DNA from: Auraticoccus monumenti
GTDB lineage: Bacteria > Actinomycetota > Actinomycetes > Propionibacteriales > Propionibacteriaceae
Assembly (NCBI RefSeq): GCF_900101785.1
Contig: NZ_LT629688.1
Location: forward strand, 2,418,001 to 2,482,000
Direction: 5' to 3'
Length of the DNA stretch: 64,000 nucleotides
Shown here: positions 1 to 7,751 of the stretch, piece after piece
Position numbering within the stretch: position 1 is the first letter of the stretch
Layout: the number at the start of each line of letters is the position of its first letter
Notes under the pieces: generated by a model
What the model was told of the DNA's origin: nothing
What the model saw: only the letters and a program-made list of their open reading frames with translations
Databases searched by the model: none
Made by a program: the position numbers and the translations under genes

Positions 1-287
1 TCGACCGGGAAGGGGAGTTCCTCGCCCGGCTCGACCTGGCCTGGGAGGAGTACCGGGTGGGTGCGGAGTACGACGGCGGCCAGCACCGCACCGACGACGT
101 CCAGTTCCGCCGCGACATCGACCGGCTGGACCGGGTCGCCGACCACCACTGGCGGGTGCTCCGCGCGGGACAGCACCACCTCTCGGCCCCGGCTGATTTC
201 CTCGACCGTCTCGACCGAGCCCTGCGCGAGCGGGGCTGGCCAGGCCCCGCCACCCACCGCACCCGCCGTCCCGCCCCCCGCACCTGA
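1..287 (+). CDS. DUF559-like endonuclease-domain protein, C-terminal part (cut by left edge)
   Basis: Only the last 94 codons are present; the frame is open to the left edge. The visible peptide has a conserved core (RVGAEYDGGQHR, then DVQFRRDIDRLDRVADHHWRVLR) that matches the C-terminal half of the DUF559 / very-short-patch-repair-like endonuclease fold common in actinobacterial proteins, where an acidic residue in the EYDG element and the Q/E-x-K/R region are part of the nuclease core. Such proteins are usually about 250-320 residues with an N-terminal winged-helix part related to abortive-infection antitoxins. Its substrate is unknown. Function is inferred from family resemblance only. Confidence 0.6.
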   Translation, partial: DREGEFLARLDLAWEEYRVGAEYDGGQHRTDDVQFRRDIDRLDRVADHHWRVLRAGQHHLSAPADFLDRLDRALRERGWPGPATHRTRRPAPRT

Positions 288-346
288 CCTCCCGCGCCAC
301 GTCGCCTACAGTTCCCGCGACCTGCTCCAGCCACACCCACCGAGAC

Positions 347-913
347 GGCGACTCGCCCCCTTTCGTCGCCTCGAGTCCGGAGATGACGACACCGAGAGGC
401 GACTCGCCACCCCTCCCCGAACCCACCCGGGCAGGACCCTCCCGATTCCCCGAAGGGTTATGTGGTGGCGAGTCGCCTGTTGGTGTCGGCTTCAGACCGG
501 CGGGGACGACACCTATGGGCGACTCGCCACCTTGCGGCGGACGTCCGGCCTCAGCCCCGCGGCTGACGACGAAGGGACGACATCCAGGGGCCGGCTCGCC
601 GCCTGCGCCCGCACGTCCAGGCAGCGAGGCCCTCCCGGTCCGCACGTCGATCCGGACCGCGGAGAGTCACGACCCCTCGCCCGAGCTGCCCGAGCTGGAC
701 CCTCCCACGGCCCAAAAGGACGCACCGGGGAGGCGAGTCGCCTGGTGGTGTCGGGTCGCCGCCGGAGGTGACGACATCTCGAGACGACTCGCCGCCCGCC
801 GCCCGGACGTCCAAGCAGGGCCCCTTCTCCGTCCGGACGCCGGTTCGGGGCGGCGACTCGCCTGGTGGTGTCGGGTCGACGCCGGAGCTGACGACCTCTC
901 GGGGCGAGTCGCC
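347..913. repeat. array of paired 11-bp palindromes in a 755-base gene-free stretch
   Basis: No convincing gene lies between 288 and 1042; open frames here are repetitive and compositionally spurious. The stretch holds repeats built around the near-palindrome GGCGASTCGCC. Pairs start at 347/398, 467/518, 732/783 (right copy degenerate) and 852/903, so the two members of each pair are always 51 bases apart, and neighbouring pairs 347-467 and 732-852 are 120 bases apart. A degenerate single copy ends at 600. The right member is preceded by a GACGACA-type box and the left member is followed by GGTGGTGTCG in the later units, so a unit is an imperfect inverted repeat. Function unknown. Confidence 0.75.
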
Positions 914-1042
914 ACGGCGGCAAGCAAGGGGCGAAGGACGGGCGACGCCCGCCCACACTCTGGACTGAGGCAGACCTACGTCACCGCCGTCCCGCACACT
1001 GACGCGGTGACCGGAGCCCAGCCTGCCCGCGGTGCCCTGACC

Positions 1043-1102
1043 GTGCGGCACCACGTGGACCTGCTGCGTACCAGCAGCGCGCTCTGTCTGGCGTCGGCCT
1101 GA
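1043..1102 (+). CDS. 19-residue putative cysteine-responsive leader peptide
   Basis: A GTG start gives a 19-residue peptide beginning MRHHVDLLRTSSALC and ending four residues later. It carries the HVDLxRxxSAxC signature of the short putative leader peptides found ahead of sulfur-assimilation and sulfur-transport genes in Actinobacteria. It ends 94 bases before the sulfite reductase start. Cys15 is encoded by TGT, a rare codon in this genome, which fits a ribosome-stalling sensor of cysteinyl-tRNA. No clear Shine-Dalgarno precedes it. A weak 5-bp inverted repeat (GGAAC...GTTCC) lies in the 1103-1196 leader, but I cannot define terminator and antiterminator forms. Confidence 0.7.
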   Translation: MRHHVDLLRTSSALCLASA

Positions 1103-1196
1103 GCGTCGGGAACATCCTCCCCGCTCCCGCTGTTCCTCCCGCCAAGCCCGTGAACGCCCGCACCACGCTGCGCACCGCAGCCGACGAGAGGTCGAC

Positions 1197-2891
1197 GTGA
1201 CCGACACGCAGCCCGCCCGCACGCCCCGCAAGCCCGCGCGTGCCCAGAAGGCCACCGGGGCCTGGGCCGACGGCGACCGCACCCCGCTCAACCCCAACGA
1301 GGTCTTCAAGCAGGCCGACGACGGGCTGAACGTCCGGCAGCGGATCGAGGAGGTCTACGCCAAGGACGGCTTCGACTCCATCCCCGGTGACGACCTCCGT
1401 GGCCGGATGCGCTGGTGGGGTCTCTACACCCAGCGCAAGCCCGGGATCGACGGCGGGAAGACCGCCACCCTGGCCCCGGAGGAGCTGGACGACCGCTACT
1501 TCATGCTGCGGGTCCGCTCCGACGGCGGCGCGCTGAGCCTGGAGCAGCTGCGCGCCATCGCCTCGGTCAGCAACGACTTCGCCCGCGGCACGGCCGACAT
1601 CTCCGACCGTCAGAACATCCAGCTGCACTGGGTCGAGGTCGAGGCGATGCCGGAGATCTGGCGCCGCCTGGAAGCCGTCGGGCTCAGCTCCACCGAGGCC
1701 TGCGGTGACACCCCCCGCGTCATCCTCGGCTCCCCGGTGGCCGGCATCGCCGCCGACGAGGTGATCGACGGCACGCCCGCCATCGAGGCCATCCTCGAGC
1801 GCTACATCGGTGACCCGCAGTTCTCGAACCTGCCGCGCAAGTTCAAGACCGCCATCTCCGGCCTGCCCGACATCGGTCACGAGATCAACGACGTCTCCTT
1901 CGTCGGCGTGGTCCACCCCGAGCACGGACCCGGTTTCGACCTCTGGGTCGGGGGCGGGCTGTCCACCAACCCGATGCTGGGGCAGCGGCTCGGCGCCTGG
2001 GTCTCGCTGGAGGACGTCCCCGAGGTCTGGGCCGGCGTGATCGGTATCTTCCGCGACCACGGCTACCGCCGTCTCCGCAACCGGGCACGGCTGAAGTTCC
2101 TGATGGCGGACTGGGGCCCGGAGAAGTTCCGCCAGGTGCTCCAGGACGACTACCTCGGACGCGCCCTCCCCGACGGCCCGCCGGTGGTCCTGGGCGGGCG
2201 TCGCTACGACCACGTCGGGATCCACCGCCAGAAGGACGGGCTCAGCTGGATCGGCACCGCCCTGGTCGGTGGCCGGGTCAGCGGCGACATCCTGCACGCG
2301 GTCGCCGACCTCGCCGAGACCCACGCCAGCGGACGGGTCCGGCTCACCCCGCACCAGAAGCTGCTGGTGCTGGACGTCCCCGACGAGCACGTCGAGACGG
2401 TGGTCGCCGGGCTGGAGGCCCTCGGGCTGCAGCCCCGGCCGAGCGAGTTCCGTCGCGGCGTGATGGCCTGCACCGGTCTCGAGTACTGCAAGCTGGCCAT
2501 CGTCGAGACCAAGGCCCGCGCCGCCCAGGTGGTGGCCGAGCTGGAGGAGCGGCTGCCCACCTTCGACGCCCCGCTGACCATGCACGTCAACGGCTGCCCG
2601 AACTCCTGCGCCCGCACCCAGATCGCCGACATCGGCCTCAAGGGCATGGTCGTCACGAACGAGGCGGGGGAGTCCGTCGAGGGCTTCCAGGTCCACCTCG
2701 GTGGCTCCCTGGGCGCCGAGGCCGGGCTCAGCCGGAAGACCCGCGGGCTCAAGATCACCGCCGACGAGCTGACCGACTACGTGGAGCGGGTGGCCACCCG
2801 CTACACCGAGCAGCGCGTCGCCACCCCCGCCGGGTCCCCGGAGTCCTTCGCCTCCTGGGCCCGCCGGGTCGACGAGGACGAGCTGCGATGA
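1197..2891 (+). CDS. sir: ferredoxin-dependent sulfite (nitrite/sulfite) reductase
   Basis: This 564-residue cytosolic hemoprotein should reduce sulfite to sulfide with six electrons from ferredoxin. It has the duplicated nitrite/sulfite reductase ferredoxin-like halves and the siroheme/4Fe-4S cysteines C425, C431 (CTGLEYC) and C467, C471 (CPNSC). The length is usual for actinobacterial SirA. The GTG start follows AGAGG by six bases and a 94-base leader after the leader peptide. It is the first enzyme gene of the operon and its stop overlaps the next start (ATGA). A nitrite reductase role is less likely because the neighbours are cysH, cysD and cysN. Confidence 0.93.
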   Translation: MTDTQPARTPRKPARAQKATGAWADGDRTPLNPNEVFKQADDGLNVRQRIEEVYAKDGFDSIPGDDLRGRMRWWGLYTQRKPGIDGGKTATLAPEELDDRYFMLRVRSDGGALSLEQLRAIASVSNDFARGTADISDRQNIQLHWVEVEAMPEIWRRLEAVGLSSTEACGDTPRVILGSPVAGIAADEVIDGTPAIEAILERYIGDPQFSNLPRKFKTAISGLPDIGHEINDVSFVGVVHPEHGPGFDLWVGGGLSTNPMLGQRLGAWVSLEDVPEVWAGVIGIFRDHGYRRLRNRARLKFLMADWGPEKFRQVLQDDYLGRALPDGPPVVLGGRRYDHVGIHRQKDGLSWIGTALVGGRVSGDILHAVADLAETHASGRVRLTPHQKLLVLDVPDEHVETVVAGLEALGLQPRPSEFRRGVMACTGLEYCKLAIVETKARAAQVVAELEERLPTFDAPLTMHVNGCPNSCARTQIADIGLKGMVVTNEAGESVEGFQVHLGGSLGAEAGLSRKTRGLKITADELTDYVERVATRYTEQRVATPAGSPESFASWARRVDEDELR

Positions 2892-3088
2892 GCACGACCG
2901 GGACGCCCGTAGGGCGCAGCCCGGTCTTCCACTGCCCGTACTGCGGGGAGGAGGACCTCCGCCCCAGCGAGGAACACAGCACCGGTTACCGCTGTTCCGC
3001 CTGTGCACGCGTCTTCAGCGTGACCCTGCACGGGATCGACCGGCACCCGCGTCCTCCCGGACCGGGGCCTGAGAGAGGAGAGTCGTGA
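2888..3088 (+). CDS. small zinc-ribbon protein of the sulfur operon
   Basis: A 66-residue protein that overlaps sir by four bases (ATGA) and cysH by four bases (GTGA), so it is translationally coupled on both sides. It has two cysteine pairs, CPYCG near residue 16 and CSAC near residue 37, a classic zinc-ribbon spacing, and a proline-rich tail. Similar tiny ORFs sit between sir and cysH in other Actinobacteria and are often mislabelled as insertion-element proteins. I see no catalytic motif. It could be a small regulator, a metal or iron-sulfur accessory, or a partner of Sir or CysH. Function unknown. Confidence 0.75.
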   Translation: MSTTGTPVGRSPVFHCPYCGEEDLRPSEEHSTGYRCSACARVFSVTLHGIDRHPRPPGPGPERGES

Positions 3089-3831
3089 TGAGCGCACCGA
3101 CCACGACCACGAGCACCGCCTGGGACGTCCCACGGCTGCGCGAGGCCGCCCGCGACGGCGCCGCGCTGGTGGCCGCCCACGGCGAGGGGACCGACTACCT
3201 GTCCAAGGTGGAGCTGTCCGAGGCGGTGCTGCGCTGGGCTCACAACACCTTCGGCGACGGCCTCACCACCGCCTCCTCGATGGGGGACGAGGCCCTGGTC
3301 GACCTCGTCGGCCGCACCATCGGCGAGGCCGACGTCTTCTTCATCGACACCGGCTACCACTTCCCCGAGACGCTGGCCACCCGCGACCACTACGCCACCA
3401 GCACCCCCGTCAGCATCCGCACCATCGCGCCGCTGCAGAGCCTCGCCGAGCGGGAGGCCGCGCTGCAGGACTGGAGCCCGGAGCGCTGCTGCGGGAACCG
3501 CAAGGTCGAGCAGCTGAACCAGGCCGTGGCCGGACGCACCGCTTGGATCACCGGGATGCGGCGCGTCGACGCCCCCACCCGCACCGACATCGAGGTGGTG
3601 TCCTTCGACGAGAAGCGACAGATGGTGAAGATCAACCCGCTGGCGGCCTGGGACGACGAGGACCTGGAGACCTACGTCTTCCACTACGACGTCCACCTCA
3701 ACCCGCTGCGGCAGCAGGGCTACGCCTCGATCGGCTGCGCCCCGTGCACCCGGCCGGTCGCCCCCGGCGAGGACGCCCGCGCCGGCCGCTGGGCCGGGCA
3801 GGCCAAGACCGAGTGCGGTCTGCACACGTGA
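3085..3831 (+). CDS. cysH: assimilatory APS reductase (phosphoadenylyl/adenylyl-sulfate reductase)
   Basis: The 248-residue enzyme reduces adenylyl sulfate to sulfite and AMP with thioredoxin. Motifs are DVFFIDTGYHFPET, CCGNRK with C135-C136, GCAPC with C218 and C221, and the terminal ECGLHT with catalytic Cys244. The CC plus CxxC set ligates a 4Fe-4S cluster, which in this family marks APS rather than PAPS as substrate. This agrees with the absence of cysC (APS kinase) in the operon. The start is taken at GTG overlapping the zinc-ribbon stop; an ATG follows immediately as the second codon. GAGAGGAG lies just upstream. Confidence 0.93.
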   Translation: MMSAPTTTTSTAWDVPRLREAARDGAALVAAHGEGTDYLSKVELSEAVLRWAHNTFGDGLTTASSMGDEALVDLVGRTIGEADVFFIDTGYHFPETLATRDHYATSTPVSIRTIAPLQSLAEREAALQDWSPERCCGNRKVEQLNQAVAGRTAWITGMRRVDAPTRTDIEVVSFDEKRQMVKINPLAAWDDEDLETYVFHYDVHLNPLRQQGYASIGCAPCTRPVAPGEDARAGRWAGQAKTECGLHT

Positions 3832-3868
3832 CCGTCCACGCACCCGACCCGACCACGAGGCAGGAACC

Positions 3869-4798
3869 GTGACCACCACCGAGACCCCGGCCAGCGCCGC
3901 CGAGCACCGCCTGGACCACCTCGACGACCTCGAGTCCGAGTCCATCCACATCTTCCGCGAGGTCGCCGGGGAGTTCGAGCGCCCCGTGCTGCTCTTCTCC
4001 GGGGGCAAGGACTCGGTGGTGATGCTGCACCTGGCGGTGAAGGCCTTCGCCCCGGCCGCGGTGCCGTTCGCGCTGCTGCACGTCGACACCGGCCACAACT
4101 TCGACGAGGTGCTGCGCTACCGCGACGAGACGGTGGAGCGGCTCGGCCTGCGGCTGGTGGTGGCCAGCGTGCAGGACTACATCGACGACGGCCGCCTCGC
4201 CGAGCGCCCCGACGGCACCCGCAACCCGCTGCAGACCAAGCCGCTGCTGGACGCGATCACCGCCGGCAAGTTCGACGCCGTCTTCGGTGGCGGGCGCCGT
4301 GACGAGGAGAAGGCCCGGGCCAAGGAGCGCGTGTTCAGCCTCCGCGACGCGTTCGGCGCCTGGGACCCCCGCCGCCAGCGCCCCGAGCTGTGGGAGCTGT
4401 ACAACGGCCGGCACGCCCCCGGCGAGCACGTCCGGGTGTTCCCGCTCTCGAACTGGACCGAGCTCGACGTCTGGCGCTACATCGCGCGGGAGCGGATCGC
4501 GCTGCCCAGCCTCTACTACGCCCACCAGCGCGAGGTGTTCCAGCGCGACGGCATGTGGCTGACGCCGGGGGAGTGGGGCGGCCCCCGCGCCGACGAGACC
4601 ACCGAGACCCGGCTGGTGCGCTACCGCACCGTGGGCGACATGTCCTGCACCGGGGCGGTCGACTCCGACGCCGCCACCGTGGACGCCGTGATCCTCGAGG
4701 TCGCCGGCTCCCGGCTCACCGAGCGCGGCGCGACCCGGGCCGACGACCGGATGAGCGAGGCCGCCATGGAGGACCGCAAGAAGGAAGGCTACTTCTGA
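3869..4798 (+). CDS. cysD: sulfate adenylyltransferase subunit 2
   Basis: CysD (309 residues) is the ATP-pyrophosphatase-type subunit that adenylates sulfate to APS, driven by GTP hydrolysis in CysN. The PP-loop SGGKDS is at residues 44-49, followed by the family blocks HVDTGHNFDEV, FGGGRRDEEKARAKERVFS and PLSNWTELDVW. The GTG start follows AGGAACC. The C-terminal end DRKKEGYF is the usual CysD terminus. The stop overlaps the cysN ATG by one base (TGATG), consistent with one heterodimeric complex. Confidence 0.96.
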   Translation: MTTTETPASAAEHRLDHLDDLESESIHIFREVAGEFERPVLLFSGGKDSVVMLHLAVKAFAPAAVPFALLHVDTGHNFDEVLRYRDETVERLGLRLVVASVQDYIDDGRLAERPDGTRNPLQTKPLLDAITAGKFDAVFGGGRRDEEKARAKERVFSLRDAFGAWDPRRQRPELWELYNGRHAPGEHVRVFPLSNWTELDVWRYIARERIALPSLYYAHQREVFQRDGMWLTPGEWGGPRADETTETRLVRYRTVGDMSCTGAVDSDAATVDAVILEVAGSRLTERGATRADDRMSEAAMEDRKKEGYF

Positions 4799-6207
4799 TG
4801 ACCACGCGCACCACCGACGCCGAGGTCCTCGGCCCCGACCAGCACGCCAGCTCCGCGGACCTGTCCGCGCTGAGCGAGGGCGACGCCCGGCTGGTCGACC
4901 CCGAGGCGAACCGCGACCTGCTCCGGCTGGCCACGGCCGGCAGCGTGGACGACGGGAAGTCCACCCTGGTGGGACGCCTGCTCTACGACACCAAGTCGGT
5001 GCTGGCCGACCAGCTGGCCGCGGTCGAGCGGGTCAGCCGGGAGCGCGGTCTGCAGCACCCGGACCTGGCGCTGCTCACCGACGGGCTGCGGGCCGAGCGC
5101 GAGCAGGGCATCACCATCGACGTCGCCTACCGCTACTTCTCCACCCCGGGCCGCTCCTACATCCTGGCCGACACCCCCGGCCACGTGCAGTACACCCGCA
5201 ACATGGTGACCGGCGCCTCCACCGCCGAGCTGGCGCTGATCCTGGTCGACGCCCGCCACGGCGTGCTGGAGCAGACCCGCCGCCACCTCGCCGTCACCGG
5301 CCTGCTGGGGCTGCGCCACGTCGCCCTGGTGGTCAACAAGATGGACCTGGTCGACTTCGACCAGCAGGTCTTCGACGCCATCGTGGCCGACTTCACCGCG
5401 ATGGCCGGCCACGTCGGCATCAGCGCCGTCACCGCGGTGCCGATCTCGGCGCTGATGGGCGACAACGTGGTGACCCGCTCGGTCCACACGCCCTGGTACG
5501 ACGGGCCGACGCTGCTGCAGCACCTGGAGACCGTCGACGTCACCGTCGACCCCTCGGACGAGGCGTTCCGGATGCCGGTGCAGTACGTCATCCGCCCGCA
5601 GACCCCCGAGCACCCGGACTACCGCGGCTACGCCGGCCGGATCACCAGCGGTGTGGTCTCCGTCGGCGACCGGATCCAGGTCCAGCCCGAGGGCTTCAGC
5701 AGCACCGTCGTCGGCATCGACCGCGTCGGGCGTCCCGGCGAGCCCACCGAGCACCAGCGCGCGCACGCCCCCCAGTCGGTGGTGCTCCGGCTCGCCGACG
5801 ACCTCGACATCGCCCGCGGGGACCTGCTGGCCACCGCCGAGCGTCCGGCCACCGAGGTCAAGGACCTCGACGCCACCGTGGCCGTCCTGTCCAGCAAGCC
5901 GCTCCGCGTCCGCGACATGGTGCTGGTCCGGGTGGGCACGGCCACGGTGAAGGGCCTGGTCACCGACCTCGTCGACACCCTCGACATGACCACCCTGGAG
6001 CGCGGCCCGGCCCCCGCCGAGCTGCCGCTCAACGGCATCGGCGGCATCCGGGTGCGGCTGGCCCGCCCGGTCGCGGTGGACGACTACGCCGCCGCCCGCC
6101 GGACCGGCTCGTTCCTGCTCGTCGACCCGGTGGACGGGTCCACCCTGGCCGCCGGCCTGATCACCCTGACCGGCGACCTCGTGGACGCCGACTCGTGGCT
6201 GATCTGA
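4798..6207 (+). CDS. cysN: sulfate adenylyltransferase subunit 1 (GTPase)
   Basis: CysN (469 residues) is the regulatory GTPase of ATP sulfurylase and is related to EF-Tu/EF1-alpha. The P-loop GSVDDGKST is at residues 48-56, with switch II DTPGHVQYTRNM and the base-specificity motif NKMDLV; two beta-barrel domains follow. A longer open frame extends upstream, but the ATG at 4798, coupled to the cysD stop, gives the usual CysN length. There is no C-terminal APS-kinase (CysC) fusion, so the pathway here should run directly from APS through CysH. Confidence 0.95.
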   Translation: MTTRTTDAEVLGPDQHASSADLSALSEGDARLVDPEANRDLLRLATAGSVDDGKSTLVGRLLYDTKSVLADQLAAVERVSRERGLQHPDLALLTDGLRAEREQGITIDVAYRYFSTPGRSYILADTPGHVQYTRNMVTGASTAELALILVDARHGVLEQTRRHLAVTGLLGLRHVALVVNKMDLVDFDQQVFDAIVADFTAMAGHVGISAVTAVPISALMGDNVVTRSVHTPWYDGPTLLQHLETVDVTVDPSDEAFRMPVQYVIRPQTPEHPDYRGYAGRITSGVVSVGDRIQVQPEGFSSTVVGIDRVGRPGEPTEHQRAHAPQSVVLRLADDLDIARGDLLATAERPATEVKDLDATVAVLSSKPLRVRDMVLVRVGTATVKGLVTDLVDTLDMTTLERGPAPAELPLNGIGGIRVRLARPVAVDDYAAARRTGSFLLVDPVDGSTLAAGLITLTGDLVDADSWLI

Positions 6208-6217
6208 GCTGATCGCC

Positions 6218-7474
6218 GTGGCCCAGCCCTACCTGCTCGGCGTCCGGCTGGAGGGCCGGCGCGTGCTCGTGGTCGGGGCCGGCACGGTCTCCTCCCGGCG
6301 CGTCCCGGACCTGTTGGCCGCCGGCGCGCTGGTCGAGGTGGTGGCCCCTGAGGTGGACGACGCGCTGCAGCGGCTGGCCGACGCCGGCGCGCTGGTCCTG
6401 CACCGGCGCCCCTTCGCGCCCGAGGACCTGCTCCGTCCCGCGCCGGCCTGGCTGGTGCTGACGGCCACCGGGACGGTGGACGCCGAGGTGGCCGCCGCCG
6501 CGGAGGAGACACGGGTCTGGTGCCTGCGCGCCGACGACGCCGCAGCGTCCCCGCTGCACCGCCCGGCCGTGGCCCGGGGTGCGGATGGGAGTCCCGCGGA
6601 GGGGATCGTGGTCGCGGTCAGCGGCGACGCCGACCCGCGCCGCGCCGTGGCCGTCCGCGACGCCGTGCTGGCGGGCCTGGACTCCGGCGTGCTGCCGGTC
6701 CGGCGCCGGCGGACCGGGGCCGGCGGACGTCCGGGCAAGGTGTGGCTGGTCGGGGCCGGGCCCGGTGACGCCGGGCTGATCAGCGTCCGCGGCCGGGCCC
6801 TGCTGGCCGCCGCCGACGTCGTGGTCACCGACCGGCTCGGCACCGCCGAGCACCTCGCGTCGCTGTCGCCCGAGGTCGAGGTGGTCGACGTCGGCAAGAG
6901 CCCCGGCCGCCACGGCACCATCCAGGACCGCATCCACGAGGTGCTGGTCGAGCACGCGCTCGCCGGTCGTCAGGTCGTCCGGCTCAAGGGCGGTGACCCG
7001 TTCGTGCTCGGCCGCGGTGGTGAGGAGGTCGAGCACTGCCTGGCCCACGGCGTCGAGGTGGAGGTCGTGCCGGGCATCACGTCGGCGGTCTCCGTGCCCG
7101 CCGCGGCCGGCATCCCAGTCACCCACCGCGGGGTCAGCACCTCCTTCGTGGTGGCCTCCGGGCACGCCGGGGCCGCCGGGCTCGGGTCCCTGCTGCAGGT
7201 CACCGACGCCACCGTGGTGCTGCTGATGGCGGTCGGGCACCTGGAGGAGATCTGCACCGCCCTGGTGGCCGCCGGACGTCCCCCCGGCACCGCCGCCGCG
7301 GTGGTCGAGCGCGGCTGGACGCCGGAGCAGCGCACCACCCACGCCACCCTCGGCGAGCTGGCCGCGGCGGCGTCCGCCCGCGGCGTCACCAACCCCGCGG
7401 TGGTGGTGATCGGCGACGTCGCCGCCGTCCCCCTGACCCGGAGGACCGGCACGTCCGGACCCAGCCGCGGCTAG
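6218..7474 (+). CDS. cysG: siroheme synthase: precorrin-2 dehydrogenase domain fused to uroporphyrinogen-III C-methyltransferase
   Basis: A 418-residue fusion. Residues about 1-150 are the CysG/Met8 NAD-binding domain (GAGTVSSRR) that oxidises precorrin-2 and, in CysG, inserts iron. Residues from about 174 form the SAM-dependent methyltransferase (KVWLVGAGPGDAGLIS, GKSPGRHG, VVRLKGGDPFVLGRGGEE). It makes siroheme, the cofactor of the sulfite reductase six genes upstream, which explains its place at the operon end. The GTG start is ten bases past cysN with no clear Shine-Dalgarno. Whether the N-terminal domain retains ferrochelatase activity cannot be read from motifs alone. Confidence 0.92.
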   Translation: MAQPYLLGVRLEGRRVLVVGAGTVSSRRVPDLLAAGALVEVVAPEVDDALQRLADAGALVLHRRPFAPEDLLRPAPAWLVLTATGTVDAEVAAAAEETRVWCLRADDAAASPLHRPAVARGADGSPAEGIVVAVSGDADPRRAVAVRDAVLAGLDSGVLPVRRRRTGAGGRPGKVWLVGAGPGDAGLISVRGRALLAAADVVVTDRLGTAEHLASLSPEVEVVDVGKSPGRHGTIQDRIHEVLVEHALAGRQVVRLKGGDPFVLGRGGEEVEHCLAHGVEVEVVPGITSAVSVPAAAGIPVTHRGVSTSFVVASGHAGAAGLGSLLQVTDATVVLLMAVGHLEEICTALVAAGRPPGTAAAVVERGWTPEQRTTHATLGELAAAASARGVTNPAVVVIGDVAAVPLTRRTGTSGPSRG

Positions 7475-7477
7475 CCT
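7472..7477 (+). promoter_or_regulatory. -10 hexamer TAGCCT, leaderless start
   Basis: TAGCCT, made partly from the stop codon of the cysG-like gene, ends six bases before ATG 7484. This is the spacing of a leaderless actinobacterial promoter and would separate the next gene from the cys operon. Confidence 0.45.
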
Positions 7478-7483
7478 GCCGCC

Positions 7484-7741
7484 ATGGCATTCCTGGACTG
7501 GGCGGACCGTCGTGAGGTCGAGAGGCTGCGGAGCCGGGTGAACCAGCTCGAGGCCGTCGTGCAGGAGCTGTGCCGCCGCGCGGAGCTCGACCCCGGCCCG
7601 CTGCTCCAGCAGGGCCCGGTCGTCTCCGAGCGCGTGCGCCGGCTCGCGGCCGACGGCAGGCGGATCGAGGCGATCAAGACCTACCGCCAGGAGACCAGCG
7701 CCGGGCTGGCGGAGGCCAAGGACGTCGTCGACCGCCTCTAG
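7484..7741 (+). CDS. small protein with ribosomal L7/L12 C-terminal-like motif
   Basis: An 85-residue protein. The N-terminal half (residues 5-35) is a charged helix with coiled-coil character (DRREVERLRSRVNQLEAVVQ). The C-terminal stretch RIEAIKTYRQETSAGLAEAK is the hallmark of the L7/L12 C-terminal fold, which in ribosomal L12 binds translation factors. Stand-alone proteins with this motif are common in Actinobacteria and unexplained. It is not rplL, because there is no N-terminal dimerisation domain, hinge or rplJ neighbour. A -10-like TAGCCT lies six bases before the ATG. Confidence 0.75.
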   Translation: MAFLDWADRREVERLRSRVNQLEAVVQELCRRAELDPGPLLQQGPVVSERVRRLAADGRRIEAIKTYRQETSAGLAEAKDVVDRL

Positions 7742-7744
7742 GAT
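7739..7744 (+). promoter_or_regulatory. -10 hexamer TAGGAT, leaderless start
   Basis: TAGGAT ends seven bases before GTG 7752 and includes the stop codon of the preceding small gene. No ribosome binding site fits between, so leaderless transcription is likely. Confidence 0.4.
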
Positions 7745-7751
7745 CGCTGGT

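Noticed and set aside
347-913. CRISPR array
   Set aside because: Repeats are 11-bp palindromes with imperfect flanks, spacers are related to each other, and there are no cas genes.
383-1102. Long overlapping open frames (two on each strand) across the palindrome array
   Set aside because: They are repetitive, Arg/Pro-rich and open in several frames at once because of GC content; only the last 20 codons of one frame correspond to a credible leader peptide.
1103-1196. SAM or other riboswitch ahead of sir
   Set aside because: No recognisable aptamer core; the leader is short and better explained by the leader peptide.
981-3008. 675-residue minus-strand open frame opposite sir
   Set aside because: Antisense shadow of a well-conserved enzyme; the translation is low-complexity with no domain.
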